DNA of 64,000 nucleotides from Lachnospiraceae bacterium (GTDB lineage Bacteria > Bacillota > Clostridia > Lachnospirales > Lachnospiraceae): positions 93,032 through 157,031 of the forward strand of contig JAFLSY010000009.1 in NCBI GenBank assembly GCA_022510745.1, given 5' to 3'. Shown here one piece after another: positions 34,270 to 42,965 of this stretch (its first letter is position 1; each line of letters begins with the position of its first letter). A program made the translations under genes and the position numbers. The notes below the pieces were generated by a model that saw only the letters and a program-made list of their open reading frames with translations, was not told where the DNA came from and did no database searches.

Positions 34270-35463
34270 ATGTATTGTAATCATATGATTTGTAATAATA
34301 TGATCATTACGGGCGGCCGCATCCTGACAATGGCAGGCCGCAAATTAAATATAGGAACCATACAAATTGAAAACGGAAAGATCAAAGCTCTGTGGGAAGG
34401 TACCGTGGATCAGGGGCAGGTCGGTGATGGGGAAAAATACCTGCGTGTGGACGGTGCATGGGTGATGCCCGGACTGATTGAGGCTCACTGCCATATGGGA
34501 ATCACCGAGGAGAAGAAGGGCATGGAGGGAGATGATTGCAATGAAAATGTGGAGCCCGTCACGCCCTGGCTGAGAGCCATCGACGCTATCAATACCATGG
34601 ATGCGGCCTTTGACGATGCCCTTAGAGCGGGAATCACTTCCGCCATGATAGGACCGGGCAGTTCCAACGTGGTGGGCGGTCAGTTTGCCTTTCTAAAAAC
34701 CCGGGGCAGGTGTATCGACGATCTGATCGTAAAAGCTCCTGCCGCCATGAAGGTGGCTTTTGGCGAAAATCCAAAGGTGAATTATTCGGGACAGGGAAAA
34801 AGTCCCGTAACCAGAATGGCTATTGCGGGAATGCTCAGAGAGGAGCTGTTTAAAGCAAGGCAGTATGTGCAGAAGAAGAAAGCCGGAGGCAGCGATTTTG
34901 AAGAGGATTTCCGCATGGAACCCTGGGTACCGGTTTTTAGAGGAGAAATCCCGCTAAAAGCCCATGTACACCGTGTGGATGACATTTTTACTGCAATCAG
35001 GATTGCCAAGGAATTCGGACTTTCCATGACTCTGGATCACTGCAGCGAAGGTCATATGGTTGCGGAAAGATTGGCAGAAGAAGGCTTCCCTGCCATTGTG
35101 GGGCCGGATTTTTCCAGCAGAAGTAAAATTGAAGTGCAAAACATGGCATTTAAGACAGTAGGGGTATTGAATCAGGCGGGTGTGCGCACTGCCGTTACTA
35201 CGGACCATCCCGTTTCCCTGATTCAAAGTCTGCCCCTCTGTGCCGGTATGGCTGTGAAAGCGGGATTGTCTTTTGAGGAAGGATTAAAAGCCATTACTGT
35301 CAATCCTGCCGTTATCTGCGGCGTGTCCGAGAGAGTCGGAACACTGGAAGTGGGGAAGGATGCGGATATTGCCATCTTTGACGGCAATCCCATGGAAATT
35401 TCAACAAAAACCCTGTATACCATCATAGACGGAAATATTGTGTATGATGCCAAGAATGACTGA
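34270..35463 (+). CDS. Amidohydrolase family protein (imidazolonepropionase-like)
   Basis: This metal-dependent hydrolase has 397 residues from ATG 34270. Metal-binding motifs are present: EAHCHMG near residue 75, AHVHRVDD near 235, LDHCSEGH and VTTDHPVSLI. The C-terminal VGTLEVGKDADIAIFDGNP is typical of the superfamily's beta-sandwich closure. The start is uncertain: ATGs at 34270, 34285 and 34300 all lack a good ribosome binding site, and 34270 begins one base after the preceding stop, suggesting re-initiation. The substrate is unknown; related proteins include dipeptidases, prolidases and imidazolonepropionase-like enzymes. It may share a transcript with the SpoIIQ-like gene. Confidence 0.85.
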   Translation: MYCNHMICNNMIITGGRILTMAGRKLNIGTIQIENGKIKALWEGTVDQGQVGDGEKYLRVDGAWVMPGLIEAHCHMGITEEKKGMEGDDCNENVEPVTPWLRAIDAINTMDAAFDDALRAGITSAMIGPGSSNVVGGQFAFLKTRGRCIDDLIVKAPAAMKVAFGENPKVNYSGQGKSPVTRMAIAGMLREELFKARQYVQKKKAGGSDFEEDFRMEPWVPVFRGEIPLKAHVHRVDDIFTAIRIAKEFGLSMTLDHCSEGHMVAERLAEEGFPAIVGPDFSSRSKIEVQNMAFKTVGVLNQAGVRTAVTTDHPVSLIQSLPLCAGMAVKAGLSFEEGLKAITVNPAVICGVSERVGTLEVGKDADIAIFDGNPMEISTKTLYTIIDGNIVYDAKND

Positions 35464-35546
35464 GAACTCTTTACCCATAGGTATTTTCGTGATAAAATAT
35501 CGTAGAAAAGTATGAAAGCAGACGGGGAAAGGGAGGAAGTCATAAG

Positions 35547-36896
35547 ATGCATCAAGTTAAAAAAACAATAGCATTTCTTCTGACTGCAATTCTGCTTGCC
35601 GGCTGCGGAATTGCAGCACAGACAGAGCAGCAGCCTGCCTCGGACGCCATATTGGAGTGGATGGAGGAGGCCCCTGTTCTGGAATATGACGTTCCTGTCA
35701 TAAGCCCCGGCGTATTGGTGAACCAGATCGGTTACAATTTGGTTTCACCCAAGACCGTCATTGTACGGGGAAAAAGATTGCCGGGAGAGTTTCACATAGT
35801 GGATGCTCTGACGGGAGAAGTAGTCTTTACCGGAAAACTGGAAAAATCGGAGTATGCGGAGGAGATCGGAGAATATAATAGTTACGGGGACTTCACTGCT
35901 TTTGAGCAGGAAGGCACCTATTACATAGAATGTGATATTATCGGATGTTCCTATGAATTTGAGATAAAAGACGGACTGTATGAGGAACTTCTGGAAAAAG
36001 CGCTGGAGCTGTTACGCAGGCAGAGAGAACTGGTAGTGGCAGCGGATATAGTGGATATTTGCAAAAGTCTTTCCGTACTGCTTTTGTCCTATGAGCTGTA
36101 TACGCAGGTATACGAGAAAGAAGAAGGGGAGATTCCTCCTCTGATGACGGAACTGAAAAGTTATGTAGAGGAACTGCTGCTTTTGCAGGAGGCGGGAAGC
36201 GGCGCCGTTATGGAGGGAGAAACGGTATATCTGACAGAAACCGTCTGGGTATCTGCGGTGTTAGCGAAGTTCAGTTACAGTTATCAGAAGTATGACAGTG
36301 TGTATGCAACAGCCTGCCTGCAGGCTGCGGACAGAGCATGGAGATTTACGGAAAAACAGGGGGAAGAAACAGAAGCCGCACTGCGGTTTTTTGCCGCTGC
36401 GGAGCTGTATCGTGCCACCGGGCAGAGCAGATATTATAATGCAGTGACCAGACTGGGAGAAAACCTTTCCATGGACAGGAACAACCGCGCACTGGTATTT
36501 GGTGTTCTCACTTATGCTTCTACCAAGCGGAAAGTGGATATGGGTCTGTGCGAAGATTTGATGGCGGATATTTTTGCGCAGGCCGAGCAGATCGCCGCCA
36601 AAGCGCAGACGGATATCTATCTTGTTGGAAACAGCGTGAAGAAGGAAAGCCTCGAGGACATATTCTGGGATACGGTGGTATTGTCCACAATAGACTATAT
36701 TATAACCAATCAGGAATATGCCACCCTGATCGCGAGACATCATAATTATCTGGCAGGTGCCAATGAGACGGCGGACTGCTATATTCCCAATGCAGGAGGC
36801 GAAAGGGAGCTTTTAGAAGGGATTACTACCAGTCGTTTTAATATAGCCGGCTATATTATGCTTTTGAGTGAAATGATGAGCCATGAGGAGGAATAG
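35547..36896 (+). CDS. Lipoprotein with cellulase N-terminal Ig-like domain and GH9-like region
   Basis: The 449-residue product starts with a lipoprotein signal (lipobox LLAGCG). Residues about 50-140 match the Ig-like domain found before GH9 catalytic domains (VLVNQIGYNLVSPKTVIVRG, GEYNSYGDFTAF, GTYYIECDIIGCSYEFEI). The remaining 300 residues are alpha-helical like a shortened GH9 barrel and finish GANETADCYIPNAGG ... RFNIAGYIMLLSEM. The usual catalytic Asp-Asp pair and Glu are not clearly placed, so hydrolase activity is doubtful. The start has GGGAGGAAGTCATAAG. It stops 3 bases before ddl and is probably cotranscribed, suggesting a wall or surface role rather than cellulose use. Confidence 0.75.
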   Translation: MHQVKKTIAFLLTAILLAGCGIAAQTEQQPASDAILEWMEEAPVLEYDVPVISPGVLVNQIGYNLVSPKTVIVRGKRLPGEFHIVDALTGEVVFTGKLEKSEYAEEIGEYNSYGDFTAFEQEGTYYIECDIIGCSYEFEIKDGLYEELLEKALELLRRQRELVVAADIVDICKSLSVLLLSYELYTQVYEKEEGEIPPLMTELKSYVEELLLLQEAGSGAVMEGETVYLTETVWVSAVLAKFSYSYQKYDSVYATACLQAADRAWRFTEKQGEETEAALRFFAAAELYRATGQSRYYNAVTRLGENLSMDRNNRALVFGVLTYASTKRKVDMGLCEDLMADIFAQAEQIAAKAQTDIYLVGNSVKKESLEDIFWDTVVLSTIDYIITNQEYATLIARHHNYLAGANETADCYIPNAGGERELLEGITTSRFNIAGYIMLLSEMMSHEEE

Positions 36897-36899
36897 AAA

Positions 36900-37937
36900 A
36901 TGAATATCGTGGTATTGGCAGGAGGAATCAGTACGGAGAGGGATGTATCCTTATCCTCCGGAAAGATGATCTACTATGCACTGAAACGGAAGGGGCATAA
37001 GGTCATTTTGCTAGATGTCTTTCTGGGTTACGAAGGGAAGAACATAGAAAATCTTTTTGAATCACAAGAAGACTGGGCAGCCCAGATAAGCGGTGTTGGG
37101 GAGAGCAATCCCGATATCGAGCAGATCAAGGCTCTCCGCCCCGACTGGAAAAAGAATTTCTTCGGCCCCAATGTGCTCGCTCTCTGCGGACAGGCGGACG
37201 TGGTCTTCATGGCCCTCCATGGAGAAAACGGAGAGAACGGAAAAATTCAGGCCTGTTTCGATCTGATGGGGATTACTTATACGGGAAGCGACTATGTCAG
37301 TTCAGCCATGTGCATGGATAAGGGCATTACCAAGGATCTTTTTATCAGGTATGGGATTCCGACTCCCAAGGGTATCCGTTTGAAAAAGGGAGAGAAGGAG
37401 ACGGAAAAGGTGCCGTTTCCCTGTATTGTGAAAGCCAGCTGCGGCGGCTCCAGTGTGGGAGTTACCATTGCAAGAGATGAAAGCGGATATGAAAAGGCCA
37501 AGACGGAAGGCTATAAATACGATGATGAGATTATAATAGAACAGTACATAGAAGGCAGGGAGTTTTCCGTGGCCGTGCTGGACGGAAAGGCGCTTCCGGT
37601 TATTGAAATTGCTCCTCTTACAGGTTTTTATGATTATAAAAACAAATATCAGGCGGGTAGTACGGTGGAGACCTGTCCGGCCGATCTGCCTGCAGATAAG
37701 TTTGCAAAGATGCAGCATTACGCAGAAGAAGCGTTTCGTATTCTGCGCCTGAAGAATTATGCACGTATGGATTTTATGATGGATAAGGGCGGGGAGATAT
37801 ACTGTCTGGAAGCCAACACGCTGCCCGGCATGACCCCCACCTCTCTGCTGCCTCAGGAAGCAGCAGTTATAGGGCTTAGTTATGAAGAACTGTGTGAAAG
37901 ACTGATCGAGATATCCCTTCGGGATAAAAATCAGTGA
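36900..37937 (+). CDS. ddl: D-alanine--D-alanine ligase
   Basis: This ATP-grasp enzyme joins two D-alanines for the peptidoglycan stem. The 345-residue product shows the family start IVVLAGGISTERDVSLSSG, MALHGENGENGKIQACFDLM, YTGSDYVSSAMCMDKGITK, the ATP-grasp loop KASCGGSSVGV, and C-terminal EANTLPGMTPTSLLPQEA with metal ligands. ATG 36900 is preceded by ATGAGGAGGAATAGAAA, overlapping the end of the upstream gene. murF follows after 10 bases. Ddl and MurF act in consecutive steps, which supports the call. Confidence 0.96.
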   Translation: MNIVVLAGGISTERDVSLSSGKMIYYALKRKGHKVILLDVFLGYEGKNIENLFESQEDWAAQISGVGESNPDIEQIKALRPDWKKNFFGPNVLALCGQADVVFMALHGENGENGKIQACFDLMGITYTGSDYVSSAMCMDKGITKDLFIRYGIPTPKGIRLKKGEKETEKVPFPCIVKASCGGSSVGVTIARDESGYEKAKTEGYKYDDEIIIEQYIEGREFSVAVLDGKALPVIEIAPLTGFYDYKNKYQAGSTVETCPADLPADKFAKMQHYAEEAFRILRLKNYARMDFMMDKGGEIYCLEANTLPGMTPTSLLPQEAAVIGLSYEELCERLIEISLRDKNQ

Positions 37938-37947
37938 GGGAGTGTGT

Positions 37948-39354
37948 ATGCGAAATTTAACCTTGAAAAATGTGGCGAAGGCCTGTGGCGGCAGACTGCA
38001 TAATGCTGACGGCAGGGAGGATTGGGAACTGACCTGTGCGGTAATAGATTCCCGCAGGCTGGAGGCAGGCGGCCTTTTCTTTGCAGCAAAAGGAGAAAGG
38101 GTGGACGGCCATCAGTTTATCGGACAGGTATTTGAAAAGGGTGCTGCCTGTGTGGTAACGGAGAAAACTCCTGAGGAAGTGGAAAGCCTTTACGGTGTGG
38201 CAGCGGATGGCTGGGGGCCGTATATTCTGGTAGAAGATAGTTTTCAGGCGCTGAAACGGACGGCAGCTTTTTACCGTTCTCTGCTCTCCATACCCGTAGT
38301 AGGGATTACGGGTAGCGTGGGGAAGACCAGCACCAAGGAGTTTATTGCAGAGGTTCTGTCCGAAAAATACAGGGTTTTAAAAACGGAAGGGAATTATAAT
38401 AATGAAATCGGTCTGCCCCTTACATTGTTACGCATTAGGGAAGAACATGAGGCGGCGGTCATAGAAATGGGTATCAGTGATTTTGGGGAAATGAGCAGAT
38501 TGGGCGAGATGGCCAGACCTGACATCTGTGTCATTACCAATATCGGGCAGTGCCACTTAGAGAACCTGCATGACAGAGCGGGTATTTTTAGAGCCAAGAC
38601 GGAGATTTTTGATTATCTGCAGGAGGATGGCAGGGTCTGCTTAAACGGAGAGGACGACCTGCTTTTTGAAGTAAAGCAGGTGCAGGGAAAACCGGTATAT
38701 CATTTTGGCATTTCTGAAAACGAGGACTTTGCAGTATATGCCACTGATATTGAAAATCTTGGACTGCTTGGCAGTCAGGCTATGATGCATATCGGAGGAA
38801 ATGTTTATCCGGTAGAGATCCCTCTGCCGGGACAGCATATGGTGATAAACGCAATGGCCGCTGCCACGGTAGGTACTTTGTTGCATCTGACACCGGAAGA
38901 AATAAAAGAAGGGATTAAGAAGGTGGAGCCCGTTGTCGGCAGAAGCAGGCTGATACGCCTTGCGGACAAACTGATCATAGACGACTGCTACAATGCAAAT
39001 CCCGTTTCCATGAAGGCAGCAGTGGATTTGCTGATGACGGCCACAAGCCGTAAAACCGCAATTTTAGGGGATATGTTTGAATTGGGAGAAGGCTCCGAAG
39101 CCATGCACGCAGAGGTGGGCGCTTATGCAGTGGAGCAAGGGGTGGATGCCCTTTACTGTGTGGGAGAAAAGGCCCGATTTATGTATGACGCTGCCTTAGA
39201 GCGCTATGACGGCTCCCAGGATATCCGATATTTTGAAAACCGCGAAGAACTCTTAGAGAGCCTGCCCCTGTTGATTGCCACGGGAGATACGATTCTGGTG
39301 AAGGCCTCCCATGGCATGGGATTTAATGTGATAGTGGATAGTCTGCAGTCTTAA
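37948..39354 (+). CDS. murF: UDP-N-acetylmuramoyl-tripeptide--D-alanyl-D-alanine ligase
   Basis: MurF adds the D-Ala-D-Ala made by Ddl to the UDP-MurNAc-tripeptide. The 468-residue product has the Mur-ligase P-loop GITGSVGKTSTKEFIAEVL near residue 118, the N-terminal substrate domain (VIDSRRLEAGGLFFAAKGER), IEMGISDFGEMSRL, and the C-terminal DDCYNANPVSMKAA and GDMFELGEGSEAMHAEVG. ATG 37948 is preferred over GTG 37942 because GAGGGAG sits at the proper distance. The 3' end overlaps the convergent plsC by 32 bases. Confidence 0.96.
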   Translation: MRNLTLKNVAKACGGRLHNADGREDWELTCAVIDSRRLEAGGLFFAAKGERVDGHQFIGQVFEKGAACVVTEKTPEEVESLYGVAADGWGPYILVEDSFQALKRTAAFYRSLLSIPVVGITGSVGKTSTKEFIAEVLSEKYRVLKTEGNYNNEIGLPLTLLRIREEHEAAVIEMGISDFGEMSRLGEMARPDICVITNIGQCHLENLHDRAGIFRAKTEIFDYLQEDGRVCLNGEDDLLFEVKQVQGKPVYHFGISENEDFAVYATDIENLGLLGSQAMMHIGGNVYPVEIPLPGQHMVINAMAAATVGTLLHLTPEEIKEGIKKVEPVVGRSRLIRLADKLIIDDCYNANPVSMKAAVDLLMTATSRKTAILGDMFELGEGSEAMHAEVGAYAVEQGVDALYCVGEKARFMYDAALERYDGSQDIRYFENREELLESLPLLIATGDTILVKASHGMGFNVIVDSLQS

Positions 39355-40072
39355 TGCGGGCATATTCTTCTTCCATGATGGTTCTGACCATGCTGCCCAT
39401 GGATTTCTTCTCTTCTTTGGAAAGCCGGTCTGGATAAATAGGTTTTCCGTAGGAGATTACCACAGTGGTTTTTTTGATCTTAGGAAAATGATCTTCAAAG
39501 ACCGCAGAGGAATTCACAATGGTCATGGGAATAATGGGAACGCCCGCTTTTTCCGCAATCTTAAAGCTGCCCTCGTGAAAGGGTAAAAAGGTATCCGACG
39601 TCTTGTTTCGGGTTCCTTCCGGGAAAATGCAGATGGAAATACCGGATTTCGCCTTTTCCACGGCGTCCAGAATGGTCTTTAAGCCTTCTTTAATATTGTC
39701 ACGGTCCAAAAACAGGCAGTGCAAATGTTTCATCCAAATGGAAAGCAGGGGCACCTTTTCCATTTCTTTTTTAGCAATGTAGCCGGTGGGACGGGGAACC
39801 CGTACATAAGTGAGTACAATGTCAAAATAGCTCCTGTGATTTCCCACATAGAGGACGGCGGTATCTTTGGGGATATTCTCTTCTCCCAAAGCAATGACTT
39901 TCACTCCCGACAGGCGGATGACCCATCGGAAAGCCCAGTTTACAATCGCAAGAGAACTGCGGTTTTTTACATCCATATTGAATTTGCCGATGATCCATTC
40001 TATAAACAGCAGGGGAGTAGATAAGATAAGGAATAATACCACTATGGTACAAACAACGAAAAAACGAATCAT
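39323..40072 (-). CDS. plsC: 1-acyl-sn-glycerol-3-phosphate acyltransferase
   Basis: The enzyme acylates lysophosphatidic acid to phosphatidic acid at the membrane. The 249-residue product has an N-terminal membrane helix (FFVVCTIVVLFLILSTPLLF). The catalytic HX4D motif is NHRSYFD (H79, D84), and the glycerol-phosphate site is FPEGTRNK near residue 150. VPIIPMTIVNS is the third family block. ATG follows AAGGAGCGCTTTT. It converges on murF with a 32-base overlap of coding ends. Confidence 0.93.
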   Translation of the reverse strand: MIRFFVVCTIVVLFLILSTPLLFIEWIIGKFNMDVKNRSSLAIVNWAFRWVIRLSGVKVIALGEENIPKDTAVLYVGNHRSYFDIVLTYVRVPRPTGYIAKKEMEKVPLLSIWMKHLHCLFLDRDNIKEGLKTILDAVEKAKSGISICIFPEGTRNKTSDTFLPFHEGSFKIAEKAGVPIIPMTIVNSSAVFEDHFPKIKKTTVVISYGKPIYPDRLSKEEKKSMGSMVRTIMEEEYARIKTADYPLSH

Positions 40073-40173
40073 AAAAGCGCTCCTTGTATGCTCTTTTTTA
40101 TAAATGATATTATACTAAAGAGGATTTTAGAAAGCAAGGAAAACGGTATGGGATCCGCCGAAAAGGAGGAAGT

Positions 40174-41100
40174 ATGAAAATACAGACAGTTGCGGTTTTA
40201 GGTGCGGGAGCCGTGGGGGCTTACTTTATTTGGGGACTGAGCGAGAAGCTGGGTGAGAATCTCTGGGTGGTCGCGGAGGGTGAGCGAAAAGCCCGGCTGG
40301 AAAAAGAAGGCATTCAGATAAACGGCAGGCGTTATTCCCTGCATGTACGCACGCCTAAGGAGGCTCACGGTGCAGACTTATTACTGATCAGTACCAAATA
40401 CGGAGCACTGCGGGATATGTTGGAAAATGTGGCCATGGTTGTAGATGAACATACGGTGGTCATGAGCCTGTTAAACGGCGTGGACAGTGAGGAGATTATC
40501 GGTGAAAGAATCGGCATGGAGCACATGGTGTATTCCATGATGAAGATCGCCTCGGAAAGAAAGGGAGACAGCGTTGTATTTGACGGCCCTTCTACGCTGG
40601 GTGTTTATTACGGAGAAGCAGGACAGAGTAAGCCCAGCGAAAGGATGCTCGCAATTGCAGTGCTGCTTACGGATACGGACATTCATTTTCATATGTGTGA
40701 GGATATTATCAGGGATATTTGGTATAAGTATGCCTTTAATGTCAGCAAAAACCAGCCGCAGGCCATCGTAAGCTGCGGCGTGGGCGCCTATGAAGACAGC
40801 GGCCATATGGCATGGCTTAGTAAGAAACTGCAGGAGGAGGTAGTGGCTGTAGCCGCTGCCAAGGGCATTGACATTTCTTCAATGGAGAGCGATGCCGGTA
40901 AGGGAAGCCCTTCCAATAAAGGAGGCCGCTACTCCACCCTGCAGGATTTGGATGCCAAAAGGCATACGGAAGTAGATATGTTTGCCGGCGCCATGGTGCG
41001 CATGGGCAGGGAAGTTGGCGTGCCCACTCCCTACAACGAATTTACCTACCATACCATCAAGGCGCTTGAGGAAAAGAACGACGGTAAGTTTGATTATTGA
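40174..41100 (+). CDS. Ketopantoate reductase (ApbA/PanE) family oxidoreductase
   Basis: The family reduces 2-dehydropantoate with NADPH in pantothenate synthesis. The 308-residue product has the Rossmann start VAVLGAGAVGAYFIWGLSE, VVMSLLNGVDSEEIIGER, the catalytic-lysine region WYKYAFNVSKNQPQAIV, and a C-terminal domain with GRYSTLQDLDAKRHTEVDMF. Two differences from textbook PanE are the non-Leu/Gly bases around the NADPH loop and the absence of other pan genes, so another 2-keto acid reductase is possible. ATG has AAAAGGAGGAAGT. Confidence 0.87.
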   Translation: MKIQTVAVLGAGAVGAYFIWGLSEKLGENLWVVAEGERKARLEKEGIQINGRRYSLHVRTPKEAHGADLLLISTKYGALRDMLENVAMVVDEHTVVMSLLNGVDSEEIIGERIGMEHMVYSMMKIASERKGDSVVFDGPSTLGVYYGEAGQSKPSERMLAIAVLLTDTDIHFHMCEDIIRDIWYKYAFNVSKNQPQAIVSCGVGAYEDSGHMAWLSKKLQEEVVAVAAAKGIDISSMESDAGKGSPSNKGGRYSTLQDLDAKRHTEVDMFAGAMVRMGREVGVPTPYNEFTYHTIKALEEKNDGKFDY

Positions 41101-41102
41101 GC

Positions 41103-41531
41103 TTATTCAAACTCCACGGTTTCATCCATATATTCCAGTTTTACCACGATATAGGGGTAAGAGGGTGTATTCCCTTTTTTCTCCTCGGGGCCGGGGCCTA
41201 AAAGGCTGGTACCGATATGAATGGAGTTGTCTGACAGATAGAGCTCATCCACGGCAATGCTGTAGCCGCCGGTTTCCTGTCTGCCATAGCCTACGCAGAG
41301 ATAGAGATATTCCTTATCGCTGTATGTAATTTTAAAGGCTTCCGTTTTACGTTCTTCAATTAACTGGGTCAGTTCTGCGGGCAGCAGTTCTTCGCTGACA
41401 ACGGTAAAATCCAGGTCCCGCAGTTTGGTGGTTTTGCCGGAATTCAGACCACAGCCTGTAAGAAGGCCCAGAAGCAGTATGCAGGCCGCGGCCCGCAGCA
41501 AAAAGTAAGCTTTCGGTTTATAATTTTTCAT
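41103..41531 (-). CDS. Small lipoprotein with PrcB C-terminal-like domain
   Basis: The 142-residue product carries a lipoprotein signal (lipobox LLTGCG). The mature part reads FTVVSEELLPAELTQLIEER, FKITYSDKEYLYLCVGYGRQ, ETGGYSIAVDELYLSDNSI and YPYIVVKLEYMDETVEF. This is the pattern I know as the PrcB_C domain (protease complex subunit), widespread in Clostridia as short lipoproteins. Function in these hosts is not established. It converges on the reductase gene with 2 bases between stops, and its start lies 53 bases from the divergent pyrC start. Confidence 0.8.
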   Translation of the reverse strand: MKNYKPKAYFLLRAAACILLLGLLTGCGLNSGKTTKLRDLDFTVVSEELLPAELTQLIEERKTEAFKITYSDKEYLYLCVGYGRQETGGYSIAVDELYLSDNSIHIGTSLLGPGPEEKKGNTPSYPYIVVKLEYMDETVEFE

Positions 41532-41583
41532 AAAAAGTCCATTGTTTGTTTTGTATTTATCCTATGAAGAAAGGGAGCAAAAT

Positions 41584-42930
41584 ATGTTATTGATTGCAAA
41601 TGCCTATCTGATGAATCCCGTCGCCGGTGAGGAAGGCTGCTATGATATATTGATACATGGGGAGCGTATCCTGCGCATAGCGCCGGGGCTGTATGAGAAA
41701 CTGCAGGCCATGCAGGGTCAATTAGAGCTGCTTGCCACAGCGGAAGAATCGGATATTGACGTTGAGGATTTGACCGTGATAGACGGAAGCGGCATGATCG
41801 CGGCACCGGGACTGGTGGATGTACATTCCCATTTCAGAGATCCCGGTTTTACCCATAAGGAGGATATCGAATCGGGTGCCCGGGCAGCTGCCCGCGGCGG
41901 CTATACCACCGTGGTACTGATGGCCAATACCAAGCCGGCAGTGGACAATGCAGAAACGCTCACTTATGTTCTGGAAAAGGGTAGGCAGACAGGTATCCAT
42001 GTGGAAACCTGTGCCACGGTAACGGTTGGGCTGAAAGGACAGGAACTGACGGATATGGAGGCCCTGTATGAGCAGGGGGCCGCAGGTTTTACCGATGACG
42101 GCATTCCCATTCTGGATGCAGCATTGGTACGCAGGGCTATGGAAGGGGCCAGGAAACTGGATGTACCCATCAGTTTCCATGAGGAAAATCCGGCCTATAT
42201 TCAAAATAACGGTGTCAATGCCGGTGCGGCAGCAACCCATTTCGGCATTGGCGGCTCACCCAGAGAGGCCGAGATCGATCTGGTGGGCAGGGATTTGGAA
42301 CTGGCACTGGAAACCGGTGCCTGTATCAACATCCAGCATATCAGCTCCAAGGAAGCGGTGGAGCTGGTGCGGCAGGCTAAAAGGCGGGGCGGGAATATTC
42401 ATGCGGAGGCAACCCCCCATCATTTTACTCTGACGGAGGAGGCAGTCATAAAGTACGGTACTCTGGCAAAAATGAATCCGCCCCTGCGGGAAGAGAGTGA
42501 CCGCAGAGCCATTATAGAGGGACTGCGGGACGGTACGATCGATTTGATTGCCACGGATCATGCCCCCCACAGCAAGGAGGAAAAAGAAAAATCCATCACT
42601 GAGGCCCCCAGCGGTATTATAGGGCTGGAAACCGCATTGGCGTTAGGCATCACGGAATTGGTGGATACAAAAGAACTGACAATGATGTCACTTCTTGAAA
42701 AGCTGACCTGCAATCCTGCCGGTATCTACCATCTGGATGCTGGTTATCTGGCGGAAGGCGGCCCGGCGGATATTGTGTTGTTTGACCCTAAAGAGGAATT
42801 TACGGTAAAGGATTTTTCATCCAGATCCGCCAATTCTCCCTTTGTGGGACGGAAATTAAAAGGGGTCGTAAAATATACCATATGCGGCGGAAAAGTGGTT
42901 TATCAAAACAGGGGAGAGGAAACTATTTAA
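41584..42930 (+). CDS. pyrC: Dihydroorotase
   Basis: The zinc enzyme closes N-carbamoyl-aspartate to dihydroorotate in pyrimidine synthesis. The 448-residue class I form shows the HxH site DVHSHFRDPGFTHKEDI near residue 79, HEENPAYIQNNGVN, HISSKEAVELVRQAKRRG and ATDHAPHSKEEK. ATG 41584 follows AAAGGGAGC; a start further upstream has no support. It heads a cluster with metY, pyrK and pyrD on the same strand with gaps of 35, 37 and -1 bases. No attenuator or PyrR-type leader was seen before it. Confidence 0.96.
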   Translation: MLLIANAYLMNPVAGEEGCYDILIHGERILRIAPGLYEKLQAMQGQLELLATAEESDIDVEDLTVIDGSGMIAAPGLVDVHSHFRDPGFTHKEDIESGARAAARGGYTTVVLMANTKPAVDNAETLTYVLEKGRQTGIHVETCATVTVGLKGQELTDMEALYEQGAAGFTDDGIPILDAALVRRAMEGARKLDVPISFHEENPAYIQNNGVNAGAAATHFGIGGSPREAEIDLVGRDLELALETGACINIQHISSKEAVELVRQAKRRGGNIHAEATPHHFTLTEEAVIKYGTLAKMNPPLREESDRRAIIEGLRDGTIDLIATDHAPHSKEEKEKSITEAPSGIIGLETALALGITELVDTKELTMMSLLEKLTCNPAGIYHLDAGYLAEGGPADIVLFDPKEEFTVKDFSSRSANSPFVGRKLKGVVKYTICGGKVVYQNRGEETI

Positions 42931-42965
42931 TTTTTTTATATGCTTGACTGAGAAGGGAGAAAGAG

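Noticed and set aside
42931..42965. SAM riboswitch or S-box before metY
   Set aside because: The gap to pyrC is only 35 bases, too short for such a leader.
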